Positions 47,103 through 55,988 of a stretch of DNA of 64,000 nt are shown in pieces. The notes below the pieces were generated by a model. That model was not told the origin of the DNA. It worked only from the letters and a program-made list of their open reading frames with translations, and did not search any database. Position 1 is the first letter of the stretch. Each line of letters opens with the position of its first letter. The stretch is taken from positions 124,001-188,000 of the forward strand of contig NZ_JASNRC010000010.1 of assembly GCF_030411995.1 (NCBI RefSeq). Direction: 5' to 3'. A program made the position numbers and the translations under genes. Source of the stretch: Massilia sp. YIM B02769. Its GTDB lineage: Bacteria > Pseudomonadota > Gammaproteobacteria > Burkholderiales > Burkholderiaceae_D.

Positions 47103-48653
47103 ATGAGTTTTGAAGCACTAGGTCTCCACGCGTCCCTCGTCCAGGCAGTTGCCGCAGCCGGCTACACCAAGCCGACCCCGGTCCAGGAGCAGGCCATCCC
47201 TGCCGCCATCGGCGGCCGCGACCTGCTGGTCTCTTCGCAAACCGGTTCCGGCAAGACCGCGGCATTCATGCTGCCGGCCCTGCACAAGCTGGCCAGCGCC
47301 GAGCCGGCCCCTGCCGGCCGCACCCCTGCGCAAGAAGCGCAGGCTGCCCGCGCACGCGGCGAACGCGTCCGTTTCAAGCCGGCCCAGCCGAAGATGCTGG
47401 TCCTGACCCCGACCCGCGAACTGGCGCTGCAGGTCACCACCGCCACCGAGCAGTACACCACCTCGATGCGCCGCATCCGCGCCGTCTCGATCCTGGGCGG
47501 CATGCCTTACCCGAAGCAGATGCAGCTGCTGGCCAAGAACCCTGAAATCCTGGTCGCGACCCCGGGCCGCCTGATCGACCACATGGAATCGGGCAAGATC
47601 GACTTCTCGCAACTGGAAATCCTGGTGCTGGACGAAGCCGACCGCATGCTCGACATGGGCTTCATCGACGACATCGAGAAGATCGTCGCCGCGACCCCGG
47701 AAACCCGCCAGACCATGCTGTTCTCGGCCACGCTCGATGGCGTCGTCGGCAACATGGCGCGCCGCATCACCAAGAACCCGCAGACGATCCAGATCATGAG
47801 CGCGGCCAACCGCCATGAAAACATCGTGCAGCGCGTGCACTTCGTCGACGACCTGTCGCACAAGAACCGCCTGCTCGACCACCTGCTGCGCGACGACACG
47901 ATGGACCAGGCCGTGGTCTTCACCGCCACCAAGCGCGACGCCGACATGATCGCCGACCGCCTGAACATCGCCGGCTTCGCCGCCGCCGCGCTGCACGGCG
48001 ACATGCACCAGGGCGCGCGCAACCGCACCCTGGACAGCATGCGCCGCGGCCAGGTGCGCGTGCTGGTGGCCACCGACGTCGCCGCGCGCGGCATCGACGT
48101 GCCGACCATCACCCACGTGGTGAACTACGACCTGCCGAAGTTCCCGGAAGACTACGTGCACCGTATCGGCCGTACCGGCCGTGCCGGCCGCAACGGTCTC
48201 GCCATCTCGCTGGTGAACCATGCCGAGGGCATCAACGTCAAGCGCATCGAGCGTTTCACCAAGCAGCTGATTCCGGTCAATGTGGTGGAAGGTTTCGAAC
48301 CGAAGCGTGCCGCACCGGCATCGCGCGGCGGCGCCCGTCCGGGCTGGAAACCAGGTGACGGCCGCAGCGCCGCCAAGCCGGGCCAGCGCAGCTTCAGCAA
48401 GCCTTACGGCCAGCGGGATGGCGCACCGCAGGGTGGTGGCTACAACCGCGAGGGTGGCTACAACTCGGCGCCGCGTGAAGGCGGTTTCAACCGTGAGTCG
48501 GCCCCACGCGAAGGCGGCTACAACCGCGACCGCGGCTACAACCGCGATGCAGCCCCACGCGAAGGCGGCCAGCGCCGTGAAGGCGGCTTCCGCAGCGGCA
48601 ACGCGCATCCGCGTTCGTTCGAAGGCGCGCGCCGTACCTTTGGCGACAACTGA
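47103..48653 (+). CDS. rhlE: DEAD-box RNA helicase, RhlE-like
   Basis: 516 residues. Q motif (Gln28 in TKPTPVQEQAIP), Walker A SSQTGSGKT (residues 44-52), PTRELALQ, DEAD in VLDEADRMLDMG, SAT in LFSATLDG, and the second RecA domain with TDVAARGID and HRIGRTGRAG are all intact. About 35 residues rich in Ala, Pro and Arg are inserted between motifs I and Ia. The C-terminal 110 residues are a basic, Gly/Arg/Tyr/Asn-rich tail with repeats of the form REGGYNR, likely disordered and RNA-binding. Unwinds short RNA duplexes in ribosome assembly or RNA decay. Confidence 0.92.
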   Translation: MSFEALGLHASLVQAVAAAGYTKPTPVQEQAIPAAIGGRDLLVSSQTGSGKTAAFMLPALHKLASAEPAPAGRTPAQEAQAARARGERVRFKPAQPKMLVLTPTRELALQVTTATEQYTTSMRRIRAVSILGGMPYPKQMQLLAKNPEILVATPGRLIDHMESGKIDFSQLEILVLDEADRMLDMGFIDDIEKIVAATPETRQTMLFSATLDGVVGNMARRITKNPQTIQIMSAANRHENIVQRVHFVDDLSHKNRLLDHLLRDDTMDQAVVFTATKRDADMIADRLNIAGFAAAALHGDMHQGARNRTLDSMRRGQVRVLVATDVAARGIDVPTITHVVNYDLPKFPEDYVHRIGRTGRAGRNGLAISLVNHAEGINVKRIERFTKQLIPVNVVEGFEPKRAAPASRGGARPGWKPGDGRSAAKPGQRSFSKPYGQRDGAPQGGGYNREGGYNSAPREGGFNRESAPREGGYNRDRGYNRDAAPREGGQRREGGFRSGNAHPRSFEGARRTFGDN

Positions 48654-48676
48654 TCGCTGACGCGGTCTGCATGGAA

Positions 48677-48703
48677 AACGGCTGCTTCGGCGGCCGTTTT
48701 TTT
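48677..48703 (+). terminator. Rho-independent terminator of rhlE
   Basis: AACGGC (48677-48682) pairs with GCCGTT (48693-48698) around a 10-base loop and is followed by a run of T. Confidence 0.8.
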
Positions 48704-48749
48704 CGTCCGCGTTCACATTGATCCGGCTGCGCTTGACCGAGACGTCGCC

Positions 48750-48983
48750 CGTACGGTGGGGTGTTTGAGGCGGGGCCTCAAACACGAAGGTGCCCACGCT
48801 GGTACGTGTGCCTCCTTGCACCCATGGCGGCGACCTGTCGCCCGCACCGTTGCGCCAGGCCACACCGTCATTGGTGTTTGTGGCCATCTCATGCGTTTCG
48901 AGCGATGCCTCCCTTGTATCGACTGCGGGCACGTGCGTACCGCGTGGGCACGGAGTGCCTGGCGCGGCCCGGCCCACCCTACG
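48750..48983. repeat. REP/BIME-like dispersed repeat, copy e
   Basis: 234 bp bounded by CGTACGGTGG and CCACCCTACG. The left arm has an 8-bp hairpin (GTGTTTGAGG with CCTCAAACAC) and then CCCACGCTGGTACGTG; the right arm carries CCGCGTGGGCACGGAGTGCC near the border. It lies between the rhlE terminator and the senB promoter and is the longest copy here. Reading frames through it were rejected as coding. Confidence 0.75.
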
Positions 48984-49067
48984 GGCTCTGTTCGTGATCT
49001 TACGACACGTCGTCGGGATGCGACCTCATCCGTTCATGGCCGTACGACGCGTCTGCCGCATGCATCT

Positions 49068-49073
49068 TATAAT
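49068..49073 (+). promoter_or_regulatory. -10 element upstream of senB
   Basis: A perfect TATAAT 30 bases before the proposed GTG start of senB. The -35 region is not close to consensus, so an activator may be needed. Confidence 0.45.
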
Positions 49074-49103
49074 CGCGCCCTCGTCATCCTGCCTGCTCTT
49101 CTT

Positions 49104-50084
49104 GTGTCCACCCGCCCCCGCATCGCCATCGTCAGCCCGGCCGCCGCCAGCGACAACAACGGCAACTGGCAGACCGCCAGCCGCTGGGCGCGTTTCCTGG
49201 ACAAGCGCTTCCGCGTACAGGTCATGGGCGCCTGGCCTGGAGCAGACCAGCCCGAACCCGACCTGCTGATTGCCCTGCATGCGCGCCGCTCGGCCGCCGC
49301 GCTGGCAGCCTTCTGCGAGCACTACCCGGACCGGCCGCGCATCCTGGTCCTGACCGGCACCGACCTCTACCGCGACATCGACACCGCGCCCGAGGCCAGG
49401 ACCTCGCTGGAAAGCGCCACCGCCCTTGTCGTCCTCCAGGAAGCCGGCCCCGAACGCCTGCCGCCGCGGCTGCGCGCCAAGACCCATGTCATCTACCAGT
49501 CGGCTCCCGCCCTGCTGCCGGCGCCGGACAAGCAGCGGCGCCGCCTCGACATCTGCATGATCGGCCACCTGCGCCTTGAAAAAGACCCGCAAACCTTCAT
49601 GCGCGCCGCAGGGCTGGTGCACGACCCGCGCCTGCGCCTGCTGCACATCGGCGGCGCCCTCGACCCCGCCCTGGCCGAGGCGGCAAGAAGCACGGAGCAG
49701 GCCAGCCCGCGCTACCGCTGGCTCGGCCCGATGACCCACGCCGCCACCCGCCAGCGCCTGAAACGCTGCGCAGCCATGGTCATCGCATCCCACATGGAAG
49801 GCGGCGCCAACGTCATCATCGAGGCCGTCACCAGCGGCGTGCCGGTGCTGGCCTCGCACATCGACGGCAACCGCGGCATGCTGGGAAACGGCTACGCCGG
49901 CTACTTCCCGCCCGGCGACGCCGACTCCCTGGCGCGCCTGCTCGACCGCCTCGCCTGCGACCCGGATTTCGACGCCCTGCTGCGCCGCCAGTGCGCCGCC
50001 CGCGCGCCCCTGTTCGCACCAGGCGCCGAGCAAGCAGCCTTGTGCGACTTGGTGGATAATCTGCTGCGCGCGAGCGCGACCTGA
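49104..50084 (+). CDS. senB: Selenosugar synthase SenB-type glycosyltransferase
   Basis: 326 residues. The start is placed at the GTG at 49104, just before the conserved RPRIAIVSPAAASDNNGNWQTA; the longer frame runs through a dispersed repeat and the -10 element. The fold is GT4/GT-B, previously catalogued as a TIGR04348-type glycosyltransferase: LTGTDLYRDI and VVLQEAGPERLP in the first half, ICMIGHLRLEKDP and ASHMEGGANVIIEAVTSGVPVLAS in the sugar-nucleotide half. SenB joins selenophosphate to a UDP-sugar to give a selenosugar for selenoneine. The next gene, 25 bp on, makes selenophosphate, which fits exactly. Confidence 0.85.
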   Translation: MSTRPRIAIVSPAAASDNNGNWQTASRWARFLDKRFRVQVMGAWPGADQPEPDLLIALHARRSAAALAAFCEHYPDRPRILVLTGTDLYRDIDTAPEARTSLESATALVVLQEAGPERLPPRLRAKTHVIYQSAPALLPAPDKQRRRLDICMIGHLRLEKDPQTFMRAAGLVHDPRLRLLHIGGALDPALAEAARSTEQASPRYRWLGPMTHAATRQRLKRCAAMVIASHMEGGANVIIEAVTSGVPVLASHIDGNRGMLGNGYAGYFPPGDADSLARLLDRLACDPDFDALLRRQCAARAPLFAPGAEQAALCDLVDNLLRASAT

Positions 50085-50109
50085 ATACGTCAACAACTTG
50101 GAATTGAAC

Positions 50110-51159
50110 ATGAGCGACCAGACCATCAAACTGACTTCCTTCTCCCACGGCGGCGGCTGCGGCTGCAAGATCGCCCCCGGCGTGCTGGCCGAGATCCTGA
50201 AGAAGTCGAGCGGCTTCCCCGTGCCGCCGCAATTGATGGTCGGCATCGAGACCGCCGATGACGCCGCCGTCTACAAGCTCAACGACGAGCAGGCGCTGAT
50301 CGCCACCACCGACTTCTTCATGCCGATCGTCGACGATCCCTTCGACTTCGGCCGCATCGCCGCCACCAACGCCATCTCCGACGTGTACGCCATGGGCGGC
50401 ACCCCGATCATGGCCCTGGCACTGGTCGGCATGCCGATCAACAAGCTGCCGCTGGAAACCATCGGCGACATCATCCGCGGCGGCGAATCGGTCTGCGCCG
50501 AAGCCGGGATTCCGATTGCCGGCGGCCACACCATCGACTCGGTCGAGCCGATCTATGGCCTGGTGGTGATGGGCCTGGTGCACCCGGACCGCGTGAAACG
50601 CAATGCCGACGCCCGCGCCGGCGACGTGCTGATCCTGGGCAAGCCGCTGGGCGTGGGCGTGCTCTCTGCGGCGCTGAAGAAAGACGTGCTGGGCGAGGAC
50701 GGCTATGCCGCGATGATCGCCAACACCACCAAGCTGAACAAGCCGGGCAAGCTGCTGGCCGAGATGGACGGCGTGCACGCGCTGACCGACGTCACCGGCT
50801 TCGGCCTGCTCGGCCACCTGCTGGAACTGGCGCGCGGCGCCCGGCTGGAAGCCCGGCTCGACATGGACGCCATTCCCCTGCTGCCGGGCGTGCTGCAACT
50901 GGCGCACGACGGCTACTTCACCGGCGCTTCAAGCCGCAACTGGGATGCCTATGGCAAGGACGTCGTGCTGGGCGACAGCATCACGCCGGCCCAGCGCGCC
51001 CTGCTGACCGATCCGCAAACCTCGGGCGGCCTGCTGGTCTCCTGCGCACCGGAAGCGGCCGAGGCCGTGCTGGCCCTGTTCGCGCGCGAAGGCTTCGGCG
51101 AGGCGCGGGTCATCGGCCGCATGGACGAAGGCAACGCCCGCGTCGTGGTGAACGCCTGA
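50110..51159 (+). CDS. selD: Selenide, water dikinase (SelD/SenC)
   Basis: Makes selenophosphate from selenide and ATP. 349 residues from the ATG at 50110. The catalytic segment GGGCGCKIAP puts Cys17, Cys19 and Lys20 as in E. coli SelD, so the enzyme uses Cys rather than selenocysteine. Nucleotide and metal-binding parts DDAAVYKL, TTDFFMPIVDDPFDFGRIAA, GGHTIDS and TDVTGFGLLGHL are present. In the known selenoneine clusters this position is held by senC, a SelD homologue. It may also serve selenocysteine or selenouridine synthesis, but no selA, selB or selU is seen in the window. Confidence 0.92.
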   Translation: MSDQTIKLTSFSHGGGCGCKIAPGVLAEILKKSSGFPVPPQLMVGIETADDAAVYKLNDEQALIATTDFFMPIVDDPFDFGRIAATNAISDVYAMGGTPIMALALVGMPINKLPLETIGDIIRGGESVCAEAGIPIAGGHTIDSVEPIYGLVVMGLVHPDRVKRNADARAGDVLILGKPLGVGVLSAALKKDVLGEDGYAAMIANTTKLNKPGKLLAEMDGVHALTDVTGFGLLGHLLELARGARLEARLDMDAIPLLPGVLQLAHDGYFTGASSRNWDAYGKDVVLGDSITPAQRALLTDPQTSGGLLVSCAPEAAEAVLALFAREGFGEARVIGRMDEGNARVVVNA

Positions 51160-51342
51160 GTCTCTTTCGTGCCGGTTCGCCCGGCGGAGCGCAATTGTGG
51201 CGGCTGACACACTTTACTCGACTGTCAACGCAATTATTTTGCATCCGCAGGGCAACAAATTAGTATCTTGAGAATTGTCGGTTGTATAATTGCAGCGCTG
51301 GCGCAGACCAGCCTCGACATTCTTGACAAAATCCCAGAGACA

Positions 51343-52512
51343 ATGCCAACGTCCGTGGGCGCCTCCGCGCCGCCCGAATCCAGCCCTGAGCCACGCCATG
51401 ACGACGACCACGACTGGTTCACGCGTCTGGGCAATGCCGTTCTCACCACCGACAGCCGCCAGCGCCGTACCCTCGGCCTGCTGTTGCTGGCTGCGCTCGT
51501 CACCGCGACCGTGGTGGCGCTGCTGGTGTATGCGACGGCGATCGGCGTGGCCCAGGCGCGCCACATCGGCTGGCTGGCCGGCTTCTTCGGCATCTTCATG
51601 GTCGGCTTCTACGCCACCATCCGCAGCGGCCTGAACCGGCGTTTCAGCGATCCGACGCTGGCCCTGCCCCAGGTGATGTCGGCGCAAAGCCTGATTGCCA
51701 CCGGCTATGCCATGACCGGCCCGGTGCATGGCGCCACCGTCATCATGCTGTCGCTGGTGATGGTGTTCGGCATGTTCAGCCTGCGCCCGGCGGCGCTGCG
51801 CGTGGCCAGCCTGTTTACCGTGGCGGTGATGGGTGCGGTCATGTACTGGTGCGTGCGGCACCAGCCGGAACACTATCCGGCACGCCTGGAACTCTTCAAT
51901 TTCGCGCTGACGGCGGTCGTGATGATCGCGATTTCCCAGCTCTCCGGCCAGCTGATGGACATGCGCACGCGCGTCAAGACGCAGAAGATCGCGCTGGAAC
52001 AGGCGCTGACCCACATCAAGGAGATGGCGGCGCGCGACGAACTGACCGGCTTGCCGAACCGGCGCCGCATGATGAATTTGCTGCAGGAACACGCGACCCG
52101 TCACGCCCGGGGCGGCCCGCGTTTCTACGTCTGCATCATCGACCTCGATCACTTCAAGAGCATCAACGATAGCTTTGGCCACGCGGCCGGCGACGCCGTG
52201 CTGCGCGCCTTTGCCAACCAGGCCCAGCAGGTACTGCGCAACACCGACATGATCGGGCGCTGGGGCGGTGAGGAATTCCTGTTGCTGTTGCCGGAAACCC
52301 CGCCGGGCGAACCGACCCTCGGCGTGGCGCGCCTGCGCGATACCCTGGCCGTGATGCCGGCCAGCCCCAGCCTGCCGGACCTGCGCGTACGCTTCTCGGC
52401 AGGCTTCGCGCGCTACGAAGACGGCGAGCCGATCGACCAGGCCATCGAACGCGCCGACCGCGCCCTGTACGCGGCCAAGTCGGCCGGGCGCAACCGCAGC
52501 GTGGTGCTCTAG
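51343..52512 (+). CDS. Membrane diguanylate cyclase
   Basis: 389 residues from the ATG at 51343; a TTG 75 bases earlier is less likely. After a Ser/Pro/Asp-rich lead of about 40 residues there are five to six TM segments (about residues 45-210), a short coiled-coil linker and a GGDEF domain (about 225-389) with DELTGLPNRR, DLDHFKSINDSFGH and the intact GGEEF in RWGGEEFLLLLPE. Cyclic di-GMP synthesis is expected. It follows selD by 180 bp on the same strand, but a functional link to selenium is not evident. Confidence 0.88.
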   Translation: MPTSVGASAPPESSPEPRHDDDHDWFTRLGNAVLTTDSRQRRTLGLLLLAALVTATVVALLVYATAIGVAQARHIGWLAGFFGIFMVGFYATIRSGLNRRFSDPTLALPQVMSAQSLIATGYAMTGPVHGATVIMLSLVMVFGMFSLRPAALRVASLFTVAVMGAVMYWCVRHQPEHYPARLELFNFALTAVVMIAISQLSGQLMDMRTRVKTQKIALEQALTHIKEMAARDELTGLPNRRRMMNLLQEHATRHARGGPRFYVCIIDLDHFKSINDSFGHAAGDAVLRAFANQAQQVLRNTDMIGRWGGEEFLLLLPETPPGEPTLGVARLRDTLAVMPASPSLPDLRVRFSAGFARYEDGEPIDQAIERADRALYAAKSAGRNRSVVL

Positions 52513-52515
52513 GAA

Positions 52516-52689
52516 TCAGTCGCGTTCCTGGGAACGGCGCGGGTCGGCATGGCTGGCGGCATGGCGCACCACGGCAGGCCGGCGCAGACCATGCAGCAGG
52601 CGCGCCATCAGCACCAGCCCCAGCAGCAGCACGACAAAGGCCAGCACGACCGGCAGCGGCAAACCAAAGAATGCGCCCTGATGATCCAT
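52516..52689 (-). CDS. Small single-pass membrane protein
   Basis: 57 residues from the ATG at 52689, which has GGGAGG a few bases upstream. MDHQGAFFGLPLPVVLAFVV leads into one TM helix (about residues 9-30), followed by a basic tail (LLHGLRRPAVVRHAASH and RRSQERD). Not recognised. It ends three bases from the diguanylate cyclase stop, convergent. Confidence 0.55.
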   Translation of the reverse strand: MDHQGAFFGLPLPVVLAFVVLLLGLVLMARLLHGLRRPAVVRHAASHADPRRSQERD

Positions 52690-52787
52690 GACACCTCCCG
52701 TTCTGTTGGAAACGTCCGGCATTAACCGAACGCAAGAACGTAATGTGCCAGTTCTATTCCTGCTGGAAATTGAGCGATCTCAAGAAG

Positions 52788-52820
52788 GTAGGGTGGACGG
52801 CTACGCCGTCCACGCGTTCA
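52788..52820. repeat. REP-like repeat, copy f (single unit)
   Basis: A single unit: GTAGGGTGGACGGCTACG then CCGTCCACGCGTTCAAT. The stem GGACGGC/GCCGTCC is perfect, and it is nearly identical to the right end of copy a. No second arm is seen nearby. It lies downstream of the BrkB-family gene. Confidence 0.7.
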
Positions 52821-52871
52821 ATTACCCTTAATGTACTGAACTGTCGCCAGCATGCTGTCGTAGATCGCGCG

Positions 52872-53813
52872 TCAAGCCGCCGTCGACATCGGCTGCGCCC
52901 GCTCCGGCTTGCCCTTGCCCACCCTTTCATACTCGGCAATCACCTGTGCGCCGAACAACAATAGCGTGGCGCCGATCTCGAGGCTGAACATCACCACGAT
53001 GGCCGTGGTCATCGACCCATACACGACATTCACCTGCGACAGGGTCGAGAAGTACCAGACCAGCACATGGCGCGCCAGTTCCCACAGCAGCGCCGCCGTG
53101 ACCCCGCCGACCAGCGCATGCGACAGCGACAGCCGCCCCACCGGCATCACCAGGTAGATCGAGGTCAGCACCAGGATCTCGCCGCCCAGGCCCAACAGGT
53201 ACAGCAGCGCGCCCGACACCCCGCCCAGCGACCAGCTGTAGCCGAGCAGGTCGACGCTTTCCTGGCCCATCACCTGCAGCGTGCCGGCGACCAGGGTCAC
53301 CAGCATCACGCCGAAACCCAGCGCCAGGATGTAGCAGTAAGGCAGCACCGCCGACACCAGGAAATGGCGGCGCCGGATTGCCACGCGGTGCACGAAGATC
53401 ACGCTCATGGCGTTTTCCAGCACGGTAAAGGCAAAGGAGCTGAAGAACAGCATGGTAATCCCCAGCACCCAGGTGATGAGGTCGCGGTTGTCGAGGAAGT
53501 TTGCGACTTCCGCCACGATCGAGCGCGATTGCCCCGGCACCAGTAGTTCCAGGTAGCGGCGCAGGGTTTCCAGCAGCTCGGCCTGGTCGATGAAGTGCGA
53601 CAGCGCCACCACCACCAGCATCAGGAAGGGCACGATCGACAGCAGCGCGTAATACGCCACGGCGCCGGCCAGCAGCAAGCCCTGGTTGGCGCGAAAGCCG
53701 CGCAGGCAGCTGAGGGTAAAGGCCAGCGGATGGGAAAGGATGTAGGCATTCGCGCGCCGGTTCAGGATCCGGATGCGCGCGCGGCGCACGGACTGCCAGC
53801 GCAGCCGACTCAT
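52872..53813 (-). CDS. YihY/BrkB family membrane protein
   Basis: 313 residues from the ATG at 53813 (MSRLRWQSVRRARIRIL). A basic N-terminus is followed by six TM segments (about 45-70, 105-130, 145-170, 185-210, 220-245, 255-280). Hallmarks of the family are LAGAVAYYALLSIVPFLMLVV, VYGSMTTAIVVMFSLEIGATLLLFGAQV and the NFLDNRD loop. The family was once called ribonuclease BN by mistake; its role is unknown, with transport suspected. The start overlaps the egtB/senA stop by four bases (ATGA), so its translation is tied to that enzyme. Confidence 0.88.
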   Translation of the reverse strand: MSRLRWQSVRRARIRILNRRANAYILSHPLAFTLSCLRGFRANQGLLLAGAVAYYALLSIVPFLMLVVVALSHFIDQAELLETLRRYLELLVPGQSRSIVAEVANFLDNRDLITWVLGITMLFFSSFAFTVLENAMSVIFVHRVAIRRRHFLVSAVLPYCYILALGFGVMLVTLVAGTLQVMGQESVDLLGYSWSLGGVSGALLYLLGLGGEILVLTSIYLVMPVGRLSLSHALVGGVTAALLWELARHVLVWYFSTLSQVNVVYGSMTTAIVVMFSLEIGATLLLFGAQVIAEYERVGKGKPERAQPMSTAA

Positions 53814-55015
53814 CGCGCCAGCCTGATCCCGGTGAATTGCCAGCGCGCTCCTGCCGGGAAGAAGTTGCGATAGCTGGCGCGCGCGTGGCCGGACGGGGTC
53901 GCGCAGGACGAACCGCGCAGCACATACTGGTTGACCATGAACTTGCCGTTGTATTCGCCGATCGCGCCGGGCGCCGGCGCATAGCCGGGGTAAGGTGCGT
54001 AGCTGCTGCTGGTCCATTGCCAAACGGCGCCGAACATCTGGGTCAGCCCTGCGCCGGCGGCCGCGCCCGGATGGAAACGGCCAACCTCGATGCTGGCCTG
54101 GCGCGCCGCGAATTCCCATTCGCACTCGGTCGGCAGGCGCGCCCCGCACCAGCGCGCATAGGCGTCGGCCTCGTACAGCGACACGTGCGTGACCGGCCGC
54201 GCCGGATCGAGCGGCAGCAGGCCGTGCAGGGTGAATTCGTGCCAGCTGCCGTCGTCCAGCTGGCGCCAGTAGAACGGCTGCGCCAGTTCGCCGGATGCCA
54301 CCTTGTCCCAGCCCTCGGCCAGCCACAAGGCCGGATCGCGGTAGCCGCCGGCCTCGATGAAGGCCAGGTATTCGCCGTTCGTCACCAGGCGCGAAGCGAT
54401 CTCGAACGGCGCCAGGTAGGCACGGTGGCGCGGCAATTCGTTGTCGAAGCAAAAGCCGCGCCCGTTGAAACCGATCTCGGCCAGACCGCCGGCGCAGGGG
54501 ATCCATTCCAGCGCGCCGGGCGCGGGCTCGGCGCCGAGCGGCTCGGCCGCATACGCCGGGTACAGGGGATTCTGCGCCAGCAGATGCTTGAGGTCGGTCA
54601 GTACCAGTTCCTGGTGCTGCTGCTCGTGCTGCAGGCCGAGCTCGACCAGTTCGGCCAGGCGGGCATCGCCGGCGCGCGCGCCCAGCAGGCGCAGCATGCG
54701 CGCATCCACGTCGCGGCGGTAGGCGCGTACCTCGTCCAGCGAAGGGCGCGTGAGCAGGCCCCGGTGCGCACGCGGGTGTTTGGCGCCGACACCGTTGTAG
54801 TAGGAATTGAACAGCACCCGGAAGGCCGGGTGGAAAGGCGCGAAGTTGTCTTCATAGGCTTCGAGGATGAAGGTCTCGAAGAACCAGGTCGTGTGCGCCA
54901 GGTGCCACTTGATCGGGCTGGCGTCGGGCATCGACTGGGCACAGCAATCTTCGCTGGAAAGCGGTTCGGCCAGGTGCAGCGAGCGCTGGCGGACGGTATG
55001 AAATTCGTGCGGCAT
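53810..55015 (-). CDS. Ergothioneine or selenoneine synthase (EgtB/SenA family)
   Basis: 401 residues. The N-terminal DinB-like domain provides the non-haem iron ligands His41 (in KWHLAHTTW), His130 and His134 (LQHEQQHQE). The C-terminal FGE-sulfatase domain (about 165-401) has GRGFCFDNELPRH, RLPTECEWEFAAR and FGAVWQWTSSSYAPYPGY, ending FFPAGARWQFTGIRLAR. EgtB oxidatively joins hercynine to a thiol; SenA joins it to a selenosugar. Sequence alone does not let me choose. The nearby senB and selD, and the lack of egtA, egtC and egtE, favour SenA; the adjacent egtD supplies hercynine in both cases. Confidence 0.85.
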   Translation of the reverse strand: MPHEFHTVRQRSLHLAEPLSSEDCCAQSMPDASPIKWHLAHTTWFFETFILEAYEDNFAPFHPAFRVLFNSYYNGVGAKHPRAHRGLLTRPSLDEVRAYRRDVDARMLRLLGARAGDARLAELVELGLQHEQQHQELVLTDLKHLLAQNPLYPAYAAEPLGAEPAPGALEWIPCAGGLAEIGFNGRGFCFDNELPRHRAYLAPFEIASRLVTNGEYLAFIEAGGYRDPALWLAEGWDKVASGELAQPFYWRQLDDGSWHEFTLHGLLPLDPARPVTHVSLYEADAYARWCGARLPTECEWEFAARQASIEVGRFHPGAAAGAGLTQMFGAVWQWTSSSYAPYPGYAPAPGAIGEYNGKFMVNQYVLRGSSCATPSGHARASYRNFFPAGARWQFTGIRLAR

Positions 55016-55025
55016 GATGAAACGC

Positions 55026-55988
55026 TCAGTTGGCAGCCTGCGCGTGGATCACGGCAAACGGACAGTGCGGATCGGTCCAGACGCGGGTCGCCTCGAACCC
55101 TGCCGTTTCCAGCAGCGACATCGCATCGGCCTGGCGATACTTGTAGCTGTTTTCGGTGTGGATGCGTTCGCCCGCCGCGAAGTCGCGCCCGCCGCCCGGC
55201 CAGCGCACCCGCTGCGGTGTCTTCGCTTCCAGGTGCATCTCGACCCGGCCCATGGCTTCGTTGTAGAAGCCGACGTGGCGCCAGCCGCGGATGTCGAAGT
55301 CGGCGTCGAGCAGGCCGTTCACGTGGCGCAGCACGTTCAGGTTGAAGGCGGCGGTGACGCCGAGGGCGTCGTCGTAGGCCGCGTCCATGACGGCCTTGTC
55401 CTTGACCAGGTCGATGCCGATCAGCAGGCCGCCGTCGGGCCCGCAGTTGCGGCGCAGGCGGCGCAGGAAGGCGCGCGCTTCCGGCGGCGTGAAGTTGCCG
55501 AGCGAGGAGCCGGGATAGAAGAACAGGCGCTTTTCGGCCCGTACATTGTTTCGCAGCTCGAGGCCGCTGGAAAAGTCCAGCCCCAGCGCCTCCATGGCGA
55601 TGTGCGGAAAGCGCTGGCGCAGCCGGTTCAAGGCGTCGTGCAGGAACTCGACGGAAATGTCGACTGCCACGTACTGGCTCGGCCGCAGCAGCGGGAATAG
55701 CGAGGCCGCCTTGGCGCAATTGCCGGCGCCGAGGTCGATCAGGGTGCTGCCCAGGCCGATCGCACGCGCCATCTCGGCGCCATGGCGTGCGAAAATCGCC
55801 GCTTCGGTGCGGGTTGGATAGTATTCCGGGAGTTCGCAGATCGCCTCGAACAGCTTGGAGCCGAGCGCGTCGTACAGGAACTTGGGCGAAATGGTGGCGT
55901 GGCGCGCCCCCAGGCCGTCGTAGAGTTCGGCGGGAACGTGGGCGCTGGCCAGGGTCTCGGGCTGTTCGGTTATGCAGGAAGTCATCAT
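55026..55988 (-). CDS. egtD: L-histidine N-alpha-methyltransferase EgtD
   Basis: Trimethylates histidine to hercynine with three SAM. 320 residues; start placed at the ATG pair 55988/55985 since no clear ribosome site separates it from an ATG at 56000. The EgtD signature is present throughout: SPKFLYDALGSKLFEAICEL, EYYPTRTEAAIF, the SAM loop LIDLGAGNCAKAASL, FFYPGSSLGNF and IGIDLVKDK, with the ENSYKY stretch near the C-terminus. First gene of an operon with the EgtB/SenA gene (10 bp on) and the BrkB gene. Divergent from the selenate-type ABC operon. Confidence 0.95.
   Translation of the reverse strand: MMTSCITEQPETLASAHVPAELYDGLGARHATISPKFLYDALGSKLFEAICELPEYYPTRTEAAIFARHGAEMARAIGLGSTLIDLGAGNCAKAASLFPLLRPSQYVAVDISVEFLHDALNRLRQRFPHIAMEALGLDFSSGLELRNNVRAEKRLFFYPGSSLGNFTPPEARAFLRRLRRNCGPDGGLLIGIDLVKDKAVMDAAYDDALGVTAAFNLNVLRHVNGLLDADFDIRGWRHVGFYNEAMGRVEMHLEAKTPQRVRWPGGGRDFAAGERIHTENSYKYRQADAMSLLETAGFEATRVWTDPHCPFAVIHAQAAN

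Noticed and set aside
48756-49103. 5' extension of the senB frame
   Set aside because: It runs through dispersed repeat copy e and the TATAAT element, and has no similarity to glycosyltransferases; the GTG at 49104 precedes the conserved start.
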